A stretch of 56,219 nt of DNA from an uncultured Porphyromonadaceae bacterium (GCA_947175295.1 CAMWMK010000010.1:1-56219); one strand, 5' to 3'; positions 9,101-16,467 are shown, counted from the first letter of the stretch. The notes: generated from the letters alone by a model not told the origin. Program-made: numbers and translations.

Positions 9101-9161
9101 TAGCTGTAGTGTTGTCTACCGCCTCAGTCTGATATTTCTGTATCTTGAATTTGAATTTCAT
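6102..9161 (-). CDS. type III restriction endonuclease subunit Res
   Basis: Superfamily 2 helicase/translocase plus nuclease subunit of a type III restriction-modification system. From the ATG at 9161 the protein is 1019 residues, starting MKFKFKIQKYQTEAV, the usual Res start; a longer in-frame start at 9209 adds residues unlike the family. Walker A is GTGKT (102-106), motif II is DEPQ (231-234), and motif VI is RQEVGRGLRI. The C-terminal PD-(D/E)XK nuclease is seen as PDWA with D949 and ETK with E968 and K970. All key residues are intact, so it looks active. Its start overlaps the end of the zeta-like gene by 38 bp, tying the two together translationally. Confidence 0.93.
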   Translation of the reverse strand: MKFKFKIQKYQTEAVDNTTAIFTGQPNRNASKYRRDLGKRDAMLSFDGDDDGYRNADIELSAAELLDNLHAVQTRAGVPLSKSLSRINGLGAVNLDVEMETGTGKTYVYIKTMFELNKLYGWSKFIIVVPSIAIREGVAKSFRMLEEHFMEQYGKKARWFVYNSSNLNQLDQFSQDAGLNVMVINTQAFAASLKEGGRSKESRIIYSKRDEFASRRPIDVIAANRPIIIMDEPQKMEGAATQAALKKFNPLFVLNYSATHRTKHDTVYALDALDAYRERLVKRIRVIGFEMKNLKGTNGYMYLDNIILSPNKPPMARISVEVRNAAGEPRRHFKTLGTGDSLFVESNELEQYRGFDIAEIFPGTSIQPTAYITFTNGVTLRKGEVVGDSNLLHLQRVQIRETIKAHFEKERQLFKRGIKCLSLFFIDEVAKYRSYDENGEPAKGVFQQIFEEEYSRLVSNEFHIFDEDYNEYLRKLHPNQTHRGYFSIDKKGKMIDTKTKRGSDVSEDASDYDLILRDKERLLSFDEPTRFIFSHSALREGWDNPNVFQICTLRHSDSTTAKRQEVGRGLRIAVDRNGIRQDKELLGDDVHNVNVLTVIANESYNAFTSQLQKETREALRDRAVKATSDYFEGKSVTVNGQPHTVTDREAARIMVWLEDNGYIDEAGNITPKYHADAAAESLAPYGKQLEPMAEGVTMLVNSILDPNILNDMTENGAKAKLPEPRLNGNFARPEFQALWNAINHQYVYTVSYDSKELIANAALHLNTDELSVRTLRYVKVEGLQAEEDVAEYGNSRSTSNELVDVSTSSVRYDLIGQVAKGANITRRTAAAILRELNPGKLALFRNNPEEFIRKTVQIIREQKATMIVDHIHYHMTDGRYDSDIFTAASRVDFDKAVMTSKHITDYVVSDSKGERNFAHDLDEASEVVVYAKLPRAFQIPTPVGAYAPDWAIAMNKGDVKHIFFIAETKGSLLSMQLNAIENAKIDCCSHLFKEISTDRIKYHKVTKYQDLIDAMTSLK

Positions 9162-9765
9162 CTGTATCAGGTAAAATGTGGCGTGCCCATTCGGGCACTT
9201 CATTAACATACATCTTACCTAAAACACCGTCTGAGAGTCTGAATAGCGGACGAGCTATTTGTCCGTCAATGGAGTTGTCATATACATATAGACGGTCAAC
9301 CCTTGCCGCGATAGATTCACAGTTAAGTATTGATTTGTAATATCTTGTTATAATCTTGTCGATTGGTACTGAATGACCTCCCTCGATCACTCTGTATGTG
9401 ATTCTTGCTGCGTTAATCGATGGATGCTCAGTCGAAATAAAGAATATGCGAATAAAGAAACCGGCATCCTTTGCCCTCAAAATAAAATCAATCTTATCCT
9501 CTGCCGAAAATACCGTCTCAAAGACAAAACTGACCTTTTCATTAAGGCATCGTTCGCGCCATGCAGCACAATAATTGGCAGCATCCAAAACGGCCTTTTG
9601 CGAATTCCAATCGCCGAATATATCTTTAGCTACTTGATCCGGATTGATGTACACAACTCCATCCGACCATTCGTGGTGTAAGAACTGTTGGGTCACGGTA
9701 GTTTTGCCGGAACCATTAGGACCGGCAATGACTATCAATTCAGGTTTTCGCTTGTATTCAGGCAT
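9124..9765 (-). CDS. zeta-toxin-like P-loop kinase/ATPase
   Basis: A 213-residue protein of the zeta toxin/AAA_33 type. The Walker A motif GPNGSGKTT spans about residues 15-23, followed by INPDQVA (zeta family Asp), ETVFS near residue 84, and the conserved RVIEGGHSVPIDKIITRYYKS block that binds phosphate and substrate. Zeta toxins phosphorylate UDP-N-acetylglucosamine and are held in check by a small antitoxin. Substrate here is inferred from family only. Its start overlaps the 69-residue gene upstream by 8 bp and its end overlaps res by 38 bp. It sits inside the mod-res pair, where such a gene is not a standard subunit. Confidence 0.82.
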   Translation of the reverse strand: MPEYKRKPELIVIAGPNGSGKTTVTQQFLHHEWSDGVVYINPDQVAKDIFGDWNSQKAVLDAANYCAAWRERCLNEKVSFVFETVFSAEDKIDFILRAKDAGFFIRIFFISTEHPSINAARITYRVIEGGHSVPIDKIITRYYKSILNCESIAARVDRLYVYDNSIDGQIARPLFRLSDGVLGKMYVNEVPEWARHILPDTDEIQIQDTEISD

Positions 9766-9967
9766 TGCTACATGAATTCAAACGCACTGCCCACTTTTCT
9801 TTGTGCAACTTGCGCTGACGTTCTACTTCGACTTTCATACGAGCTTCTGCTTCCCTCCTTCGAGACATCGCGAAATCACGAGCATCCCGCATTATGCATT
9901 TAAGCATTTCGTCTGTAGGATCTTCACCTGACAGGAATCTATATGAATTCAGTTCTTTTTCAGTCAT
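9758..9967 (-). CDS. small charged protein, putative antitoxin of the zeta-like gene
   Basis: A 69-residue protein with no recognised domain. It has a short N-terminal helix (MTEKELNSYRFLSG), then a long, highly charged helix rich in R, E, K and M (about 28-60). It overlaps the zeta-like gene by 8 bp and lies immediately upstream of it, the usual place for a cognate antitoxin. The antitoxin role is inferred from position, size and charge alone. Upstream, mod ends 70 bp away; an AT-rich stretch at 9968-10037 separates the two and could hold a promoter. Confidence 0.6.
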   Translation of the reverse strand: MTEKELNSYRFLSGEDPTDEMLKCIMRDARDFAMSRRREAEARMKVEVERQRKLHKEKWAVRLNSCSNA

Positions 9968-10037
9968 ATTCTTTGTGGTCTTTCTACAAAGTTACAACAA
10001 ATATTCCATATTTTCGGTGTTTTAGGTAAATATTTTT

Positions 10038-11939
10038 TTATAGAATCTTTCGGATTGTGTCTGGTGAGTAGTGTCTGAAGATCTGCTCGAAGTTGTCGAG
10101 GACATTGTCGTTGGCGGCGGAGGCGTCGCGCATTACGAAATATTGCGGGCGCATCTTGGCTATCTCGGTGACGGTGGATTCGTTTACGTCGAGATCGAAT
10201 GTGGCGATGAGATAAGTACCGTCAACGAAGAAGACGTTCTTACCGTTAACTTTCTTTTCTTCGATTTTGGCAGAAAGTTCGATGTCGAGTTCCGGAATTA
10301 CCTGGAAGAGCAGATCAAGCGGAGTGCGGTCCGGTGTGACGTTATCTATTGAAGTGAAAAGGTTAGCCTGCGAGAATTCCTCGGGGGTATAGAAGACTTC
10401 CTCCATGTTTGAAGAGTCGAGTTTTAGTACACGGAAACCTATGTCAAGGTCCTGTCCTTGCAGACCTGCTTCCTCTTTGATTTTCTTCCCGGCGCGGCGG
10501 ATACGCTCCTCTCCGATTTGGCAGATGGTTTCATATCCGGCTTTGCGAGCCTCGCTCTTTTCATCAGTTACTTCGGGAAGCTGCACCATGATGAATTTGC
10601 GCTTACCTCCATCCTCGGCATTGAGCTTCATAACGGCGTGAGCGGTTGTAGCACTACCACTGAAGAAGTCAAGGATAATGGAATCGGAATTTGCACCTAT
10701 CGACAAAATTTTAACGAGAACTCCAAGCGGTTTAGGGAAGTCAAAAACTTTATTTGTGTCAAATATATTGCGAATGTCTCTGGTTGCTTTTTTGTTTCCT
10801 TCAACATCAACCCATAAATTACCAGGAGCTTTTGTCCGGTTTTCGAGATAAAACTTCTGATAAGGAAGCCAATTACCTTCTCGATTCTGCTTCCATTCTA
10901 TAAGGCCATGAGCAACCATTTCATTGTATTTAGGTAATCCGCAAATCCACCTGCTATCATAGCCAGTAGGTCCCTTAGGAAACACAACTGTTCCGTCAGG
11001 AGCCTCAACGCCATAGTACATCGTCGGACGGTCTTCTCTACGGTCTTCTCCACCTGTACGTCTTAATGAACGAGTCAAATAGCGTCCTTTTTCATCGGTC
11101 TGATCATATATGGCCGAATCATCTTCTGACATGGGTAGACCATTGATTAACGTAGAATGGATATCTTTTGCAAATATCAAGATATAATCAAGTTCATTTA
11201 CAAGTCCGTCAAAACCGCCTCCCGTTGGAGTACCCGTTGATCTGGTAACACAAGTTAAGAAATTTTGAGCTCCAAATATTTCAGAACATACCTTTTTAAG
11301 ATTTTCAACCTCATTATCATCAATGGATATGAAGATAACTCCATCATCAGAAAGTAAGTCACGGGCAACTTTCAGACGCGGATATATCATATTGAGCCAG
11401 TCAGTATGAAAGCGACCATTACTCTCGGTATTGCGTTGCATCGGGTCGACAACTTGGTTGCCGTCCTCGTCAAAGAAACCGCTTGACTGCTCAAACTCAT
11501 CACGACTCTGTGCGAAATCATCGTTATAGACAAAGTCATTACCTGTGTTATACGGTGGATCAATATAGATCATTTTGACCTTTCCGAGATAGTTTTCACG
11601 AAGAAGTTTCAGTACATCAAGGTTATCACCTTCTATATAGAGATTCTGAGTATTCCAGAAATCTACGGAAGAATTGATATCTGGACGAAGGGTTTTGTCG
11701 ATAGGAGTATTGGCAAGACGCGAAGCGGCACGTTTGTCAGGCCAAGTGAACTGGTAGCGTTCTTCTCCTTCGTCAAGCACATCCTTTGATAACTCTGCAC
11801 GGAGTTTGTCAAAGTCAATGGCAAGTTCAGGCTTACCATCTTTATTCAGTCGCTCAGTGATGCACTGGGGAAATAACGCGGCTATTTTAGCTACGTTGCT
11901 ATCAGCTGTATCTTGACTTTTCATTCGTAATTTTTCCAT
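10038..11939 (-). CDS. type III restriction-modification DNA methyltransferase subunit Mod
   Basis: A 633-residue beta-class N6-adenine DNA methyltransferase. The catalytic motif IV DPPY is at 127-130, followed by NTGNDFVYNDDF. A long variable middle, about 200-380, is the target-recognition region. The SAM-binding motif I, DFFSGSATTAHA, starts at residue 424. The order IV-TRD-I defines the beta class used by type III Mod proteins. It protects and directs cutting by Res, which is encoded downstream after the inserted toxin-antitoxin-like pair. Upstream lies a 110-bp inverted-repeat element and DUF4391. The target sequence cannot be read from the protein. Confidence 0.93.
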   Translation of the reverse strand: MEKLRMKSQDTADSNVAKIAALFPQCITERLNKDGKPELAIDFDKLRAELSKDVLDEGEERYQFTWPDKRAASRLANTPIDKTLRPDINSSVDFWNTQNLYIEGDNLDVLKLLRENYLGKVKMIYIDPPYNTGNDFVYNDDFAQSRDEFEQSSGFFDEDGNQVVDPMQRNTESNGRFHTDWLNMIYPRLKVARDLLSDDGVIFISIDDNEVENLKKVCSEIFGAQNFLTCVTRSTGTPTGGGFDGLVNELDYILIFAKDIHSTLINGLPMSEDDSAIYDQTDEKGRYLTRSLRRTGGEDRREDRPTMYYGVEAPDGTVVFPKGPTGYDSRWICGLPKYNEMVAHGLIEWKQNREGNWLPYQKFYLENRTKAPGNLWVDVEGNKKATRDIRNIFDTNKVFDFPKPLGVLVKILSIGANSDSIILDFFSGSATTAHAVMKLNAEDGGKRKFIMVQLPEVTDEKSEARKAGYETICQIGEERIRRAGKKIKEEAGLQGQDLDIGFRVLKLDSSNMEEVFYTPEEFSQANLFTSIDNVTPDRTPLDLLFQVIPELDIELSAKIEEKKVNGKNVFFVDGTYLIATFDLDVNESTVTEIAKMRPQYFVMRDASAANDNVLDNFEQIFRHYSPDTIRKIL

Positions 11940-11983
11940 AACACAAACCTGATTATTGGTTTATAGTTCGGTCACAACGTAAA

Positions 11984-12093
11984 TGTGCATTTTCAGTATC
12001 GGGCCAAGACTGTCGAGAGCGGACGCACGAGCCGTGCGTCCCTACGTTCCGATGGGTGTCTGTATATTGGAAGACACGAAAATAAAATGCACA
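11984..12093. repeat. 110-bp inverted-repeat element, hairpin family B copy 1
   Basis: The element is bounded by the 10-bp inverted repeats TGTGCATTTT (11984-11993) and AAAATGCACA (12084-12093). Inside is a perfect 9-bp stem GGACGCACG, loop AGC, CGTGCGTCC (12021-12041). A smaller GTGTCT...AGACAC stem follows. Related sequence with the same central hairpin recurs at 16597-16687. It occupies most of the gap between the DUF4391 gene and mod. It has no coding capacity, and could be a MITE or REP-like element. Confidence 0.75.
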
Positions 12094-12110
12094 AATACAT
12101 AGTGTCAAGA

Positions 12111-12710
12111 CTATAGTTTATTCATTAGTAAGGAGAGTTCTGCAAATAACTCGCGTTTACGGCGAGGTTGCTTTGTTGAGTTCATCTGTTTCTTCAATGC
12201 TTCGATTTTACGGATAAGCTTGCTGCGTTCTTCATCAATATTGATTTGCTCGGTAAGGGAGTTATCCTGATTGACTGAGAACTGACCGATGGAGGATACG
12301 AGGTTTTGCCAGACTGCATCAAGATTTAGTCCCGAAAGCGGAACGGTAATCGATTCCAAGGATTGCCAAGAAGAAATGAAGAGTTTTGTGTGATAGACTG
12401 CCACCACAGCTTCATCTTCATATAGCAGGAGATAGACGATGTGCTGAGGAATACTCTTGGCAAGGAATTCTATTGGCTTCATGTCGAAGTCACGCGACTT
12501 TAGCGAGACTTCGACAACAAATATCTCTTTAACTTCGTCACCGACGGCGATAGCCGGAACGGTATGAGGCGAAATCCAATTAACGAAGTCAAGACGCGAC
12601 ACTTCCGCATCGAAACGGTCTCGTTGCGATGCAGTCCAGTCAAATCGCTTGAAGAGCTGCGCCTTCGGTAGCGGCCGCTTTACCTCGGTAGATTGTGGCA
12701 GTCCTAACAT
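12111..12710 (-). CDS. DUF4391 domain protein of the defence island
   Basis: A 199-residue soluble protein matching the DUF4391 pattern. It opens LPQSTEVKRPLPKAQLFKRF, then has a central domain (about 45-125) with alternating strands, and ends in a basic coiled-coil-like tail (about 155-195, EERSKLIRKIEALKKQMNSTKQPRRKRE). DUF4391 genes are typically found beside a PLD-type helicase and a type III-like methyltransferase, which is exactly the arrangement here. It lies 3 bp downstream of the helicase gene, so the two are surely co-transcribed. Its biochemical role is unknown; a nuclease or loader function would be guesswork. Confidence 0.82.
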   Translation of the reverse strand: MLGLPQSTEVKRPLPKAQLFKRFDWTASQRDRFDAEVSRLDFVNWISPHTVPAIAVGDEVKEIFVVEVSLKSRDFDMKPIEFLAKSIPQHIVYLLLYEDEAVVAVYHTKLFISSWQSLESITVPLSGLNLDAVWQNLVSSIGQFSVNQDNSLTEQINIDEERSKLIRKIEALKKQMNSTKQPRRKRELFAELSLLMNKL

Positions 12711-12713
12711 ACT

Positions 12714-15476
12714 TTATCTGATTATTAAGAAACATATTAATTCGAAATCGTCAAGGCCACGGACCTCATTGCCGAACAGGGCGGAACTGTCGCCGTCAAG
12801 GAAGGAGAAGAGGTCGGTGGTCTCTTTGGTAGCTATGAGCGAAGAGATGGCATCGCCGAGAAGTCGAGAGTAGGTACCCATCCGCTGACCGTCACGTGTC
12901 TCGGCATTGAACTTCCGGCAAAGTTCCGCTATCGGTTCCGGATTTCCACGGCACAACTGTCGCATCCGATCGAGAAGTCCCTTCGGATCAAGATGGTCAG
13001 CAACCACCTCCGAATCCTTGGAGATATAGACCAGATAGAACGGATGAAGACGGTTCTTCTTGTCGATATTAATTTCGTTGTTTCGGTTTTTCAACACGAA
13101 GATCACCCCGGGAGGTGCATCCTTTCCGGAACGGGATATGGCATGAAGCCCCATCGGAGTATGCTCGATGTCGACACCACTCTTCATGTATTCGAGAAGA
13201 TCGAGTCTGAACTCGTTGAGACCTAAATCCATTATCGACACACCGGTACTCATTTCCTCAATATCCACCACTTCCTCCTTGAGGCGTTCCAACTGATCCC
13301 TGCGGTATTTGAGGTCCCCTTGTTCTTCAACGGAAAGAGGGTTATCGTCTCCCGTAGCAGTGAGCACCGACACCTTCATGCGGGCCTCCACTCTCCCTTT
13401 TAGGTCGATATAGTCGTCGAGATCCATATCCGGCCAGAAGTTGACGAGCTGAATCTTCTCGTTTCGGGAACCGATACGGTCTATTCGACCGAAACGCTGA
13501 ATGATCCTCACTGGATTCCAGTGTATGTCGTAGTTAATCAGATAGTCGCAGTCCTGAAGGTTCTGACCCTCGGATATACAGTCAGTGGCTATCAACACAT
13601 CTATTTCCTCATTCAATTTCGGATAGAGTGTCGCGCGGTCTTTCGATATAGGAGAAAACAGCGTAAGCACCTTGTTGAAATCGAGTTTTTCCCTCAGTCG
13701 CAATGTAGAACGAGCTTCCACATCACCGGAAACAAGGGCGGTATTCATGCCTGTGTGCTCCTTGATGAGCGGAGCAATGTTGTCGTAGATATACTGTGCC
13801 GTATCGGAGAATGCGGTGAAGACAATCACCTTGCGGTTCTCCCCGTTAAGCGGACTCTCAAACTTCCGGCGGATAATGTCGATGAGCATCTGAAGTTTGC
13901 TGTCGTGCTGCGGCGTTATGTCGCCGAGCATATAGAGCAGGGTATTCAGGTTTTCAAGATCCTTGGCAAGATAGCCACGCCACTGGACATAGTCCATATC
14001 CTCAAGGTCGATCTTAGTCTTCCTGTTTCCGATGAATACCGTATCCTCCCTCTCGTCGAAGTCAAGACCATAGGAGAAATCATAATCGCATACCACAGAG
14101 TCTTCATGACGAGCCGCAAGCCTATCGATCGCCTCTATCGTAGCTGCTATATATTTCCTTATCCTCTCGAGAGTGAGCCGAAAAGAGTTGACGGAACTTT
14201 CCAGACGTTTGAGCAGATTGATGCTCATGAGCTGACGGATACCTCGTTCACGACCTGCGCGTGATAGATTGCCGAACCGTCCGTCTTCCCTCGTTTCGGT
14301 ATATTTCTCCAGTTTGCTCGGAAGGATGAAATCAGACGGCGTGTAGATGGCAAGATTGAGTTCGCTGACGCTGACGAAGATATCGTTGAAGTCAACCGTC
14401 TTGGGAAGGTCGGTAAGTGTAGGCCGCAAAGAGATGGGCTTCATTCTTTCCGGAAACTTTCCGATGTCGGAAGTGTCGTAATACTGCTCAATGTGCTTTC
14501 GGCTCCGGGCTATCGTAACGCTGTCAAGGAGTTCGAAGAAGTCGAAACTCAGCATCTCGAGCAGGGTCTTTGTGGTGCGTTCGTCAGGCGGCATCTTCTG
14601 CCATCGATTGAAGGCGCCCTGGGCCTGCCGGAAGATGTCGTCGATCGAAGCGGAGGTCTTCAGTTTTGCATCCATCTGAGAGCTGTCGCCCTCGTAGGCA
14701 AGGGCAAGCTGGTTGCGGAGGTCGTTGAAGCGGTTATTGACGGGAGTGGCTGAAAGCATCAGCACCTTGGTCTTGACTCCGGAACGTATCACCTTGTTCA
14801 TCAGCTGGAGATAGCGGTTCTCACGCGGATTCTCATCGTTTTCATCCGTGGTGACTTTTCCACCGTTTCGGAAATTGTGGCTCTCGTCGATCACCACAAG
14901 GTCGTAGTTGCCCCAGTTGATATGCTCGAGGTCAAGTCCGTTGCTTTGTCCCGACTGGCGGGAAAGGTCGGTATGATAAAGGATGTCATAACGCAGACGG
15001 TCGGCAACGAGGGGATTATTCCTGTAGTTGCTGCGGTAAGTGACCCAGTTGTCGTGAAGTTTCTTGGGACACAGCACGAGCACCGACTTGTTGCGGTTCT
15101 CATAATACTTTATGACTGACAGCGCGGTGAAAGTCTTGCCGAGACCTACGGAGTCGGCAAGTATGCAACCGTTGTATTTCTCGAGTTTGTTGATGATGGC
15201 GAGAGCGGCGTCCTTCTGGAAATTGTAGAGTTTATTCCAGATTACGCTCTGCTTGAATCCGGTAGCCTCGTTGGGCAACACGTCCTCAGAGATGTCTTCG
15301 AGAAATTCGTTGAAGATGTGGTAGAGAGTGATGAAATATATGAATTCAGGAGAGTTCTCCCGATATGCGTTGGTGATGTTGTCGAGAACCTGTTCGGTCA
15401 CTACCTGCAGTTTCTCATTGTCGTGCCATACATGATCAAAGATTCTCAAGAACTGGCGGGAAATAGGCGCTCCCAT
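12714..15476 (-). CDS. SNF2-type helicase, C-terminal part of a frameshifted PLD-helicase gene
   Basis: This reading frame holds the helicase portion: motif I ADSVGLGKTFTA (near residue 108), DESH in motif II, LSATPVNNRF in motif III, and ATDCISEGQNLQDCDYLINYDIHWNPVRIIQRFGRIDRIG for motifs V-VI, the arginine-finger region. It is a DNA translocase of the kind used in restriction and defence systems. The true gene begins at 15967 in another frame. The present frame is open from 15554 and reads GINGFTCVELGTERGDQ and on into the helicase, without a start codon until the internal ATG at 15476. The span 12714-15967 is 3254 bp, one base short of a multiple of three. A single-base loss near 15549-15557 would explain the break. 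Confidence 0.85.
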   Translation of the reverse strand: MGAPISRQFLRIFDHVWHDNEKLQVVTEQVLDNITNAYRENSPEFIYFITLYHIFNEFLEDISEDVLPNEATGFKQSVIWNKLYNFQKDAALAIINKLEKYNGCILADSVGLGKTFTALSVIKYYENRNKSVLVLCPKKLHDNWVTYRSNYRNNPLVADRLRYDILYHTDLSRQSGQSNGLDLEHINWGNYDLVVIDESHNFRNGGKVTTDENDENPRENRYLQLMNKVIRSGVKTKVLMLSATPVNNRFNDLRNQLALAYEGDSSQMDAKLKTSASIDDIFRQAQGAFNRWQKMPPDERTTKTLLEMLSFDFFELLDSVTIARSRKHIEQYYDTSDIGKFPERMKPISLRPTLTDLPKTVDFNDIFVSVSELNLAIYTPSDFILPSKLEKYTETREDGRFGNLSRAGRERGIRQLMSINLLKRLESSVNSFRLTLERIRKYIAATIEAIDRLAARHEDSVVCDYDFSYGLDFDEREDTVFIGNRKTKIDLEDMDYVQWRGYLAKDLENLNTLLYMLGDITPQHDSKLQMLIDIIRRKFESPLNGENRKVIVFTAFSDTAQYIYDNIAPLIKEHTGMNTALVSGDVEARSTLRLREKLDFNKVLTLFSPISKDRATLYPKLNEEIDVLIATDCISEGQNLQDCDYLINYDIHWNPVRIIQRFGRIDRIGSRNEKIQLVNFWPDMDLDDYIDLKGRVEARMKVSVLTATGDDNPLSVEEQGDLKYRRDQLERLKEEVVDIEEMSTGVSIMDLGLNEFRLDLLEYMKSGVDIEHTPMGLHAISRSGKDAPPGVIFVLKNRNNEINIDKKNRLHPFYLVYISKDSEVVADHLDPKGLLDRMRQLCRGNPEPIAELCRKFNAETRDGQRMGTYSRLLGDAISSLIATKETTDLFSFLDGDSSALFGNEVRGLDDFELICFLIIR

Positions 15477-15967
15477 CCGGGTGATGGCGGTAGTGACCTG
15501 ATCGCCGCGCTCGGTGCCGAGTTCGACACATGTAAAGCCGTTGATGCCTGTATATTATATAAGGTGTCATCGGCGAGTATCATAGGAGGGATGGCTCCGT
15601 TCGTACGGTTTGACTTGAAGCAAACCTTCTCCCGTATCCAGTCGGCGCATTCCTTGGCCACAGCCTTCAGGGAGAGTTCATTGCGAAGCTTTATCTCGAA
15701 TTCTGTGCCGAAAAGATTGCGTTCGCGGTTTAGTCTCGGAATATAGAATTCTCTTTTCTGCTTCTCTGTCTTCTCAGTGATGAATGAGGGAGAAGTGAAT
15801 ATGAAGCGCAACTCATCGATGTCGCTTAACTGCTCCTTCAATTCCTGGAAGGCATAGATTGAGAAACTCGCCGCCGCTATCGACATATGGCTGCCCAACC
15901 TGAGTGTTTCCTTCAGGTCGTCGCGGAGCGTAACATTGATGTTGTCTATGAGCTTAGGCTGTTCCAT
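15446..15967 (-). CDS. phospholipase-D-like N-terminal part of the frameshifted helicase gene
   Basis: Starts MEQPKLIDNINVTLRDDLKE and encodes about 139 sensible residues, including LGSHMSIAAASFSIYAFQELKEQLSDIDELRFIFTSPSF. This resembles the N-terminal PLD-like domain found fused to SNF2 helicases in defence loci. After ADDTLYNIQ the frame runs into unrelated sequence (ASTALHVSNSAPS...) and ends at 15446. Adding one base in the AT-rich run near 15549-15557 restores a continuous protein of about 1084 residues. As written, the helicase would not be made from its proper start. It may be a real mutation or a sequencing error. Confidence 0.7.
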   Translation of the reverse strand: MEQPKLIDNINVTLRDDLKETLRLGSHMSIAAASFSIYAFQELKEQLSDIDELRFIFTSPSFITEKTEKQKREFYIPRLNRERNLFGTEFEIKLRNELSLKAVAKECADWIREKVCFKSNRTNGAIPPMILADDTLYNIQASTALHVSNSAPSAAIRSLPPSPGWERLFPASS

Positions 15968-16022
15968 AGGAGCGAAAGCGGTTAAGTATTAAGCCATCGG
16001 CTCCTTATGGCAAGCAATCACT

Positions 16023-16059
16023 AAAAGAAAAGCGGGAGCCACTACCTGCTCATTCCGCT
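16023..16059 (-). terminator. intrinsic terminator of the small RNA
   Basis: On the minus strand the stem AGCGG plus GAGC pairs with GCTC plus CCGCT, followed directly by TTTTCTTTT. This ends the RNA gene 58 bp before the start of the helicase gene. Confidence 0.7.
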
Positions 16060-16340
16060 TCTTGAGGCCGACCAAAGCCCATCATAGTAGAACGAGCAAT
16101 GGTAGAATGACCCCGCGATGTATGTATATGCATATTGTCCGATACGCAATATCACTATTGCGGCTCGGACGTACATAGACGTACCCTTGGGGCATCTACT
16201 ATTGCTTCATCCTTGGGTGCAATTCAAAGGTGGTAGTTTCGAATAGCCAAGAAATAAAGCGAGTAAACGCCTTTCGTATGTAAACGAACCGCCCAATACC
16301 CGGTGTCTGTCCTCCTCTGAGGCACCACGTATCGCGGGTT
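16025..16340 (-). ncRNA. structured small RNA gene, possibly 6S / Bacteroidales-1 type
   Basis: No convincing protein is encoded here, but the minus strand has a full RNA-gene layout. A near-perfect promoter (16346-16377) would start transcription at about 16340. The RNA 5' end, ACCCGCGAT, can pair with ATCGCGGGGT about 220 nt later (16111-16120), closing a large domain. Inside are hairpins such as GTCCGA-CGCAATA-GTGA-TATTGCG-TCGGAC with a GNRA tetraloop, and TTCGT...ACGAA. The 3' end is a stem AGCGG..GAGC/GCTC.CCGCT followed by a T-rich tail (16023-16059). It lacks the conserved boxes of RNase P RNA and tmRNA. The 6S-like identification is a guess from architecture; the RNA gene itself is better supported. 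Confidence 0.55.
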
Positions 16341-16345
16341 CATCT

Positions 16346-16377
16346 GCAAAATTAACGATTATTTTCGACTTGGCAAA
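16346..16377 (-). promoter_or_regulatory. promoter of the small RNA (TTTG-N19-TAATTTTGC)
   Basis: Reading the minus strand, TTTG (complement of 16374-16377) is separated by 19 nt from TAATTTTGC (complement of 16346-16354). This matches both boxes and the spacing of the Bacteroidota sigma-ABfr promoter consensus. Transcription is expected to start about 6 nt downstream, at the base of the RNA's closing stem. Confidence 0.8.
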
Positions 16378-16432
16378 ATATATTGCTACAAAATATATAC
16401 CTTCGGGGGAATGATTACGCTGAGATGCGAAG

Positions 16433-16467
16433 TATTTCGCACTGCGTGCTCAACACAGTGTTGCTGA
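16433..16467 (+). repeat. dispersed hairpin repeat family A, copy 2
   Basis: The core is identical to 6060-6094 over 35 nt. A small hairpin GCGAA-GTAT-TTCGC (16427-16440) precedes the CAACAC-A-GTGTTG palindrome. Weaker similarity to copy 3 extends to about 16530 (aaaggat...gaaagagt). An open frame across this copy is not a credible gene. Confidence 0.8.

Noticed and set aside
15549-15557. Programmed ribosomal frameshift in the helicase gene
   Set aside because: No slippery heptamer or downstream stimulatory hairpin is evident, and the frame change is best explained by one missing base.
6102-15967. BREX or DISARM system
   Set aside because: There is no PglZ, BrxC-type ATPase, DrmA or DUF1998 gene in the island; the methylase and nuclease are clearly of type III Mod/Res kind.
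16025-16340. RNase P RNA or tmRNA
   Set aside because: The conserved GAGGAAAGTCC and ACAGAAA boxes of RNase P and the tag-peptide reading frame and tRNA-like ends of tmRNA are absent.
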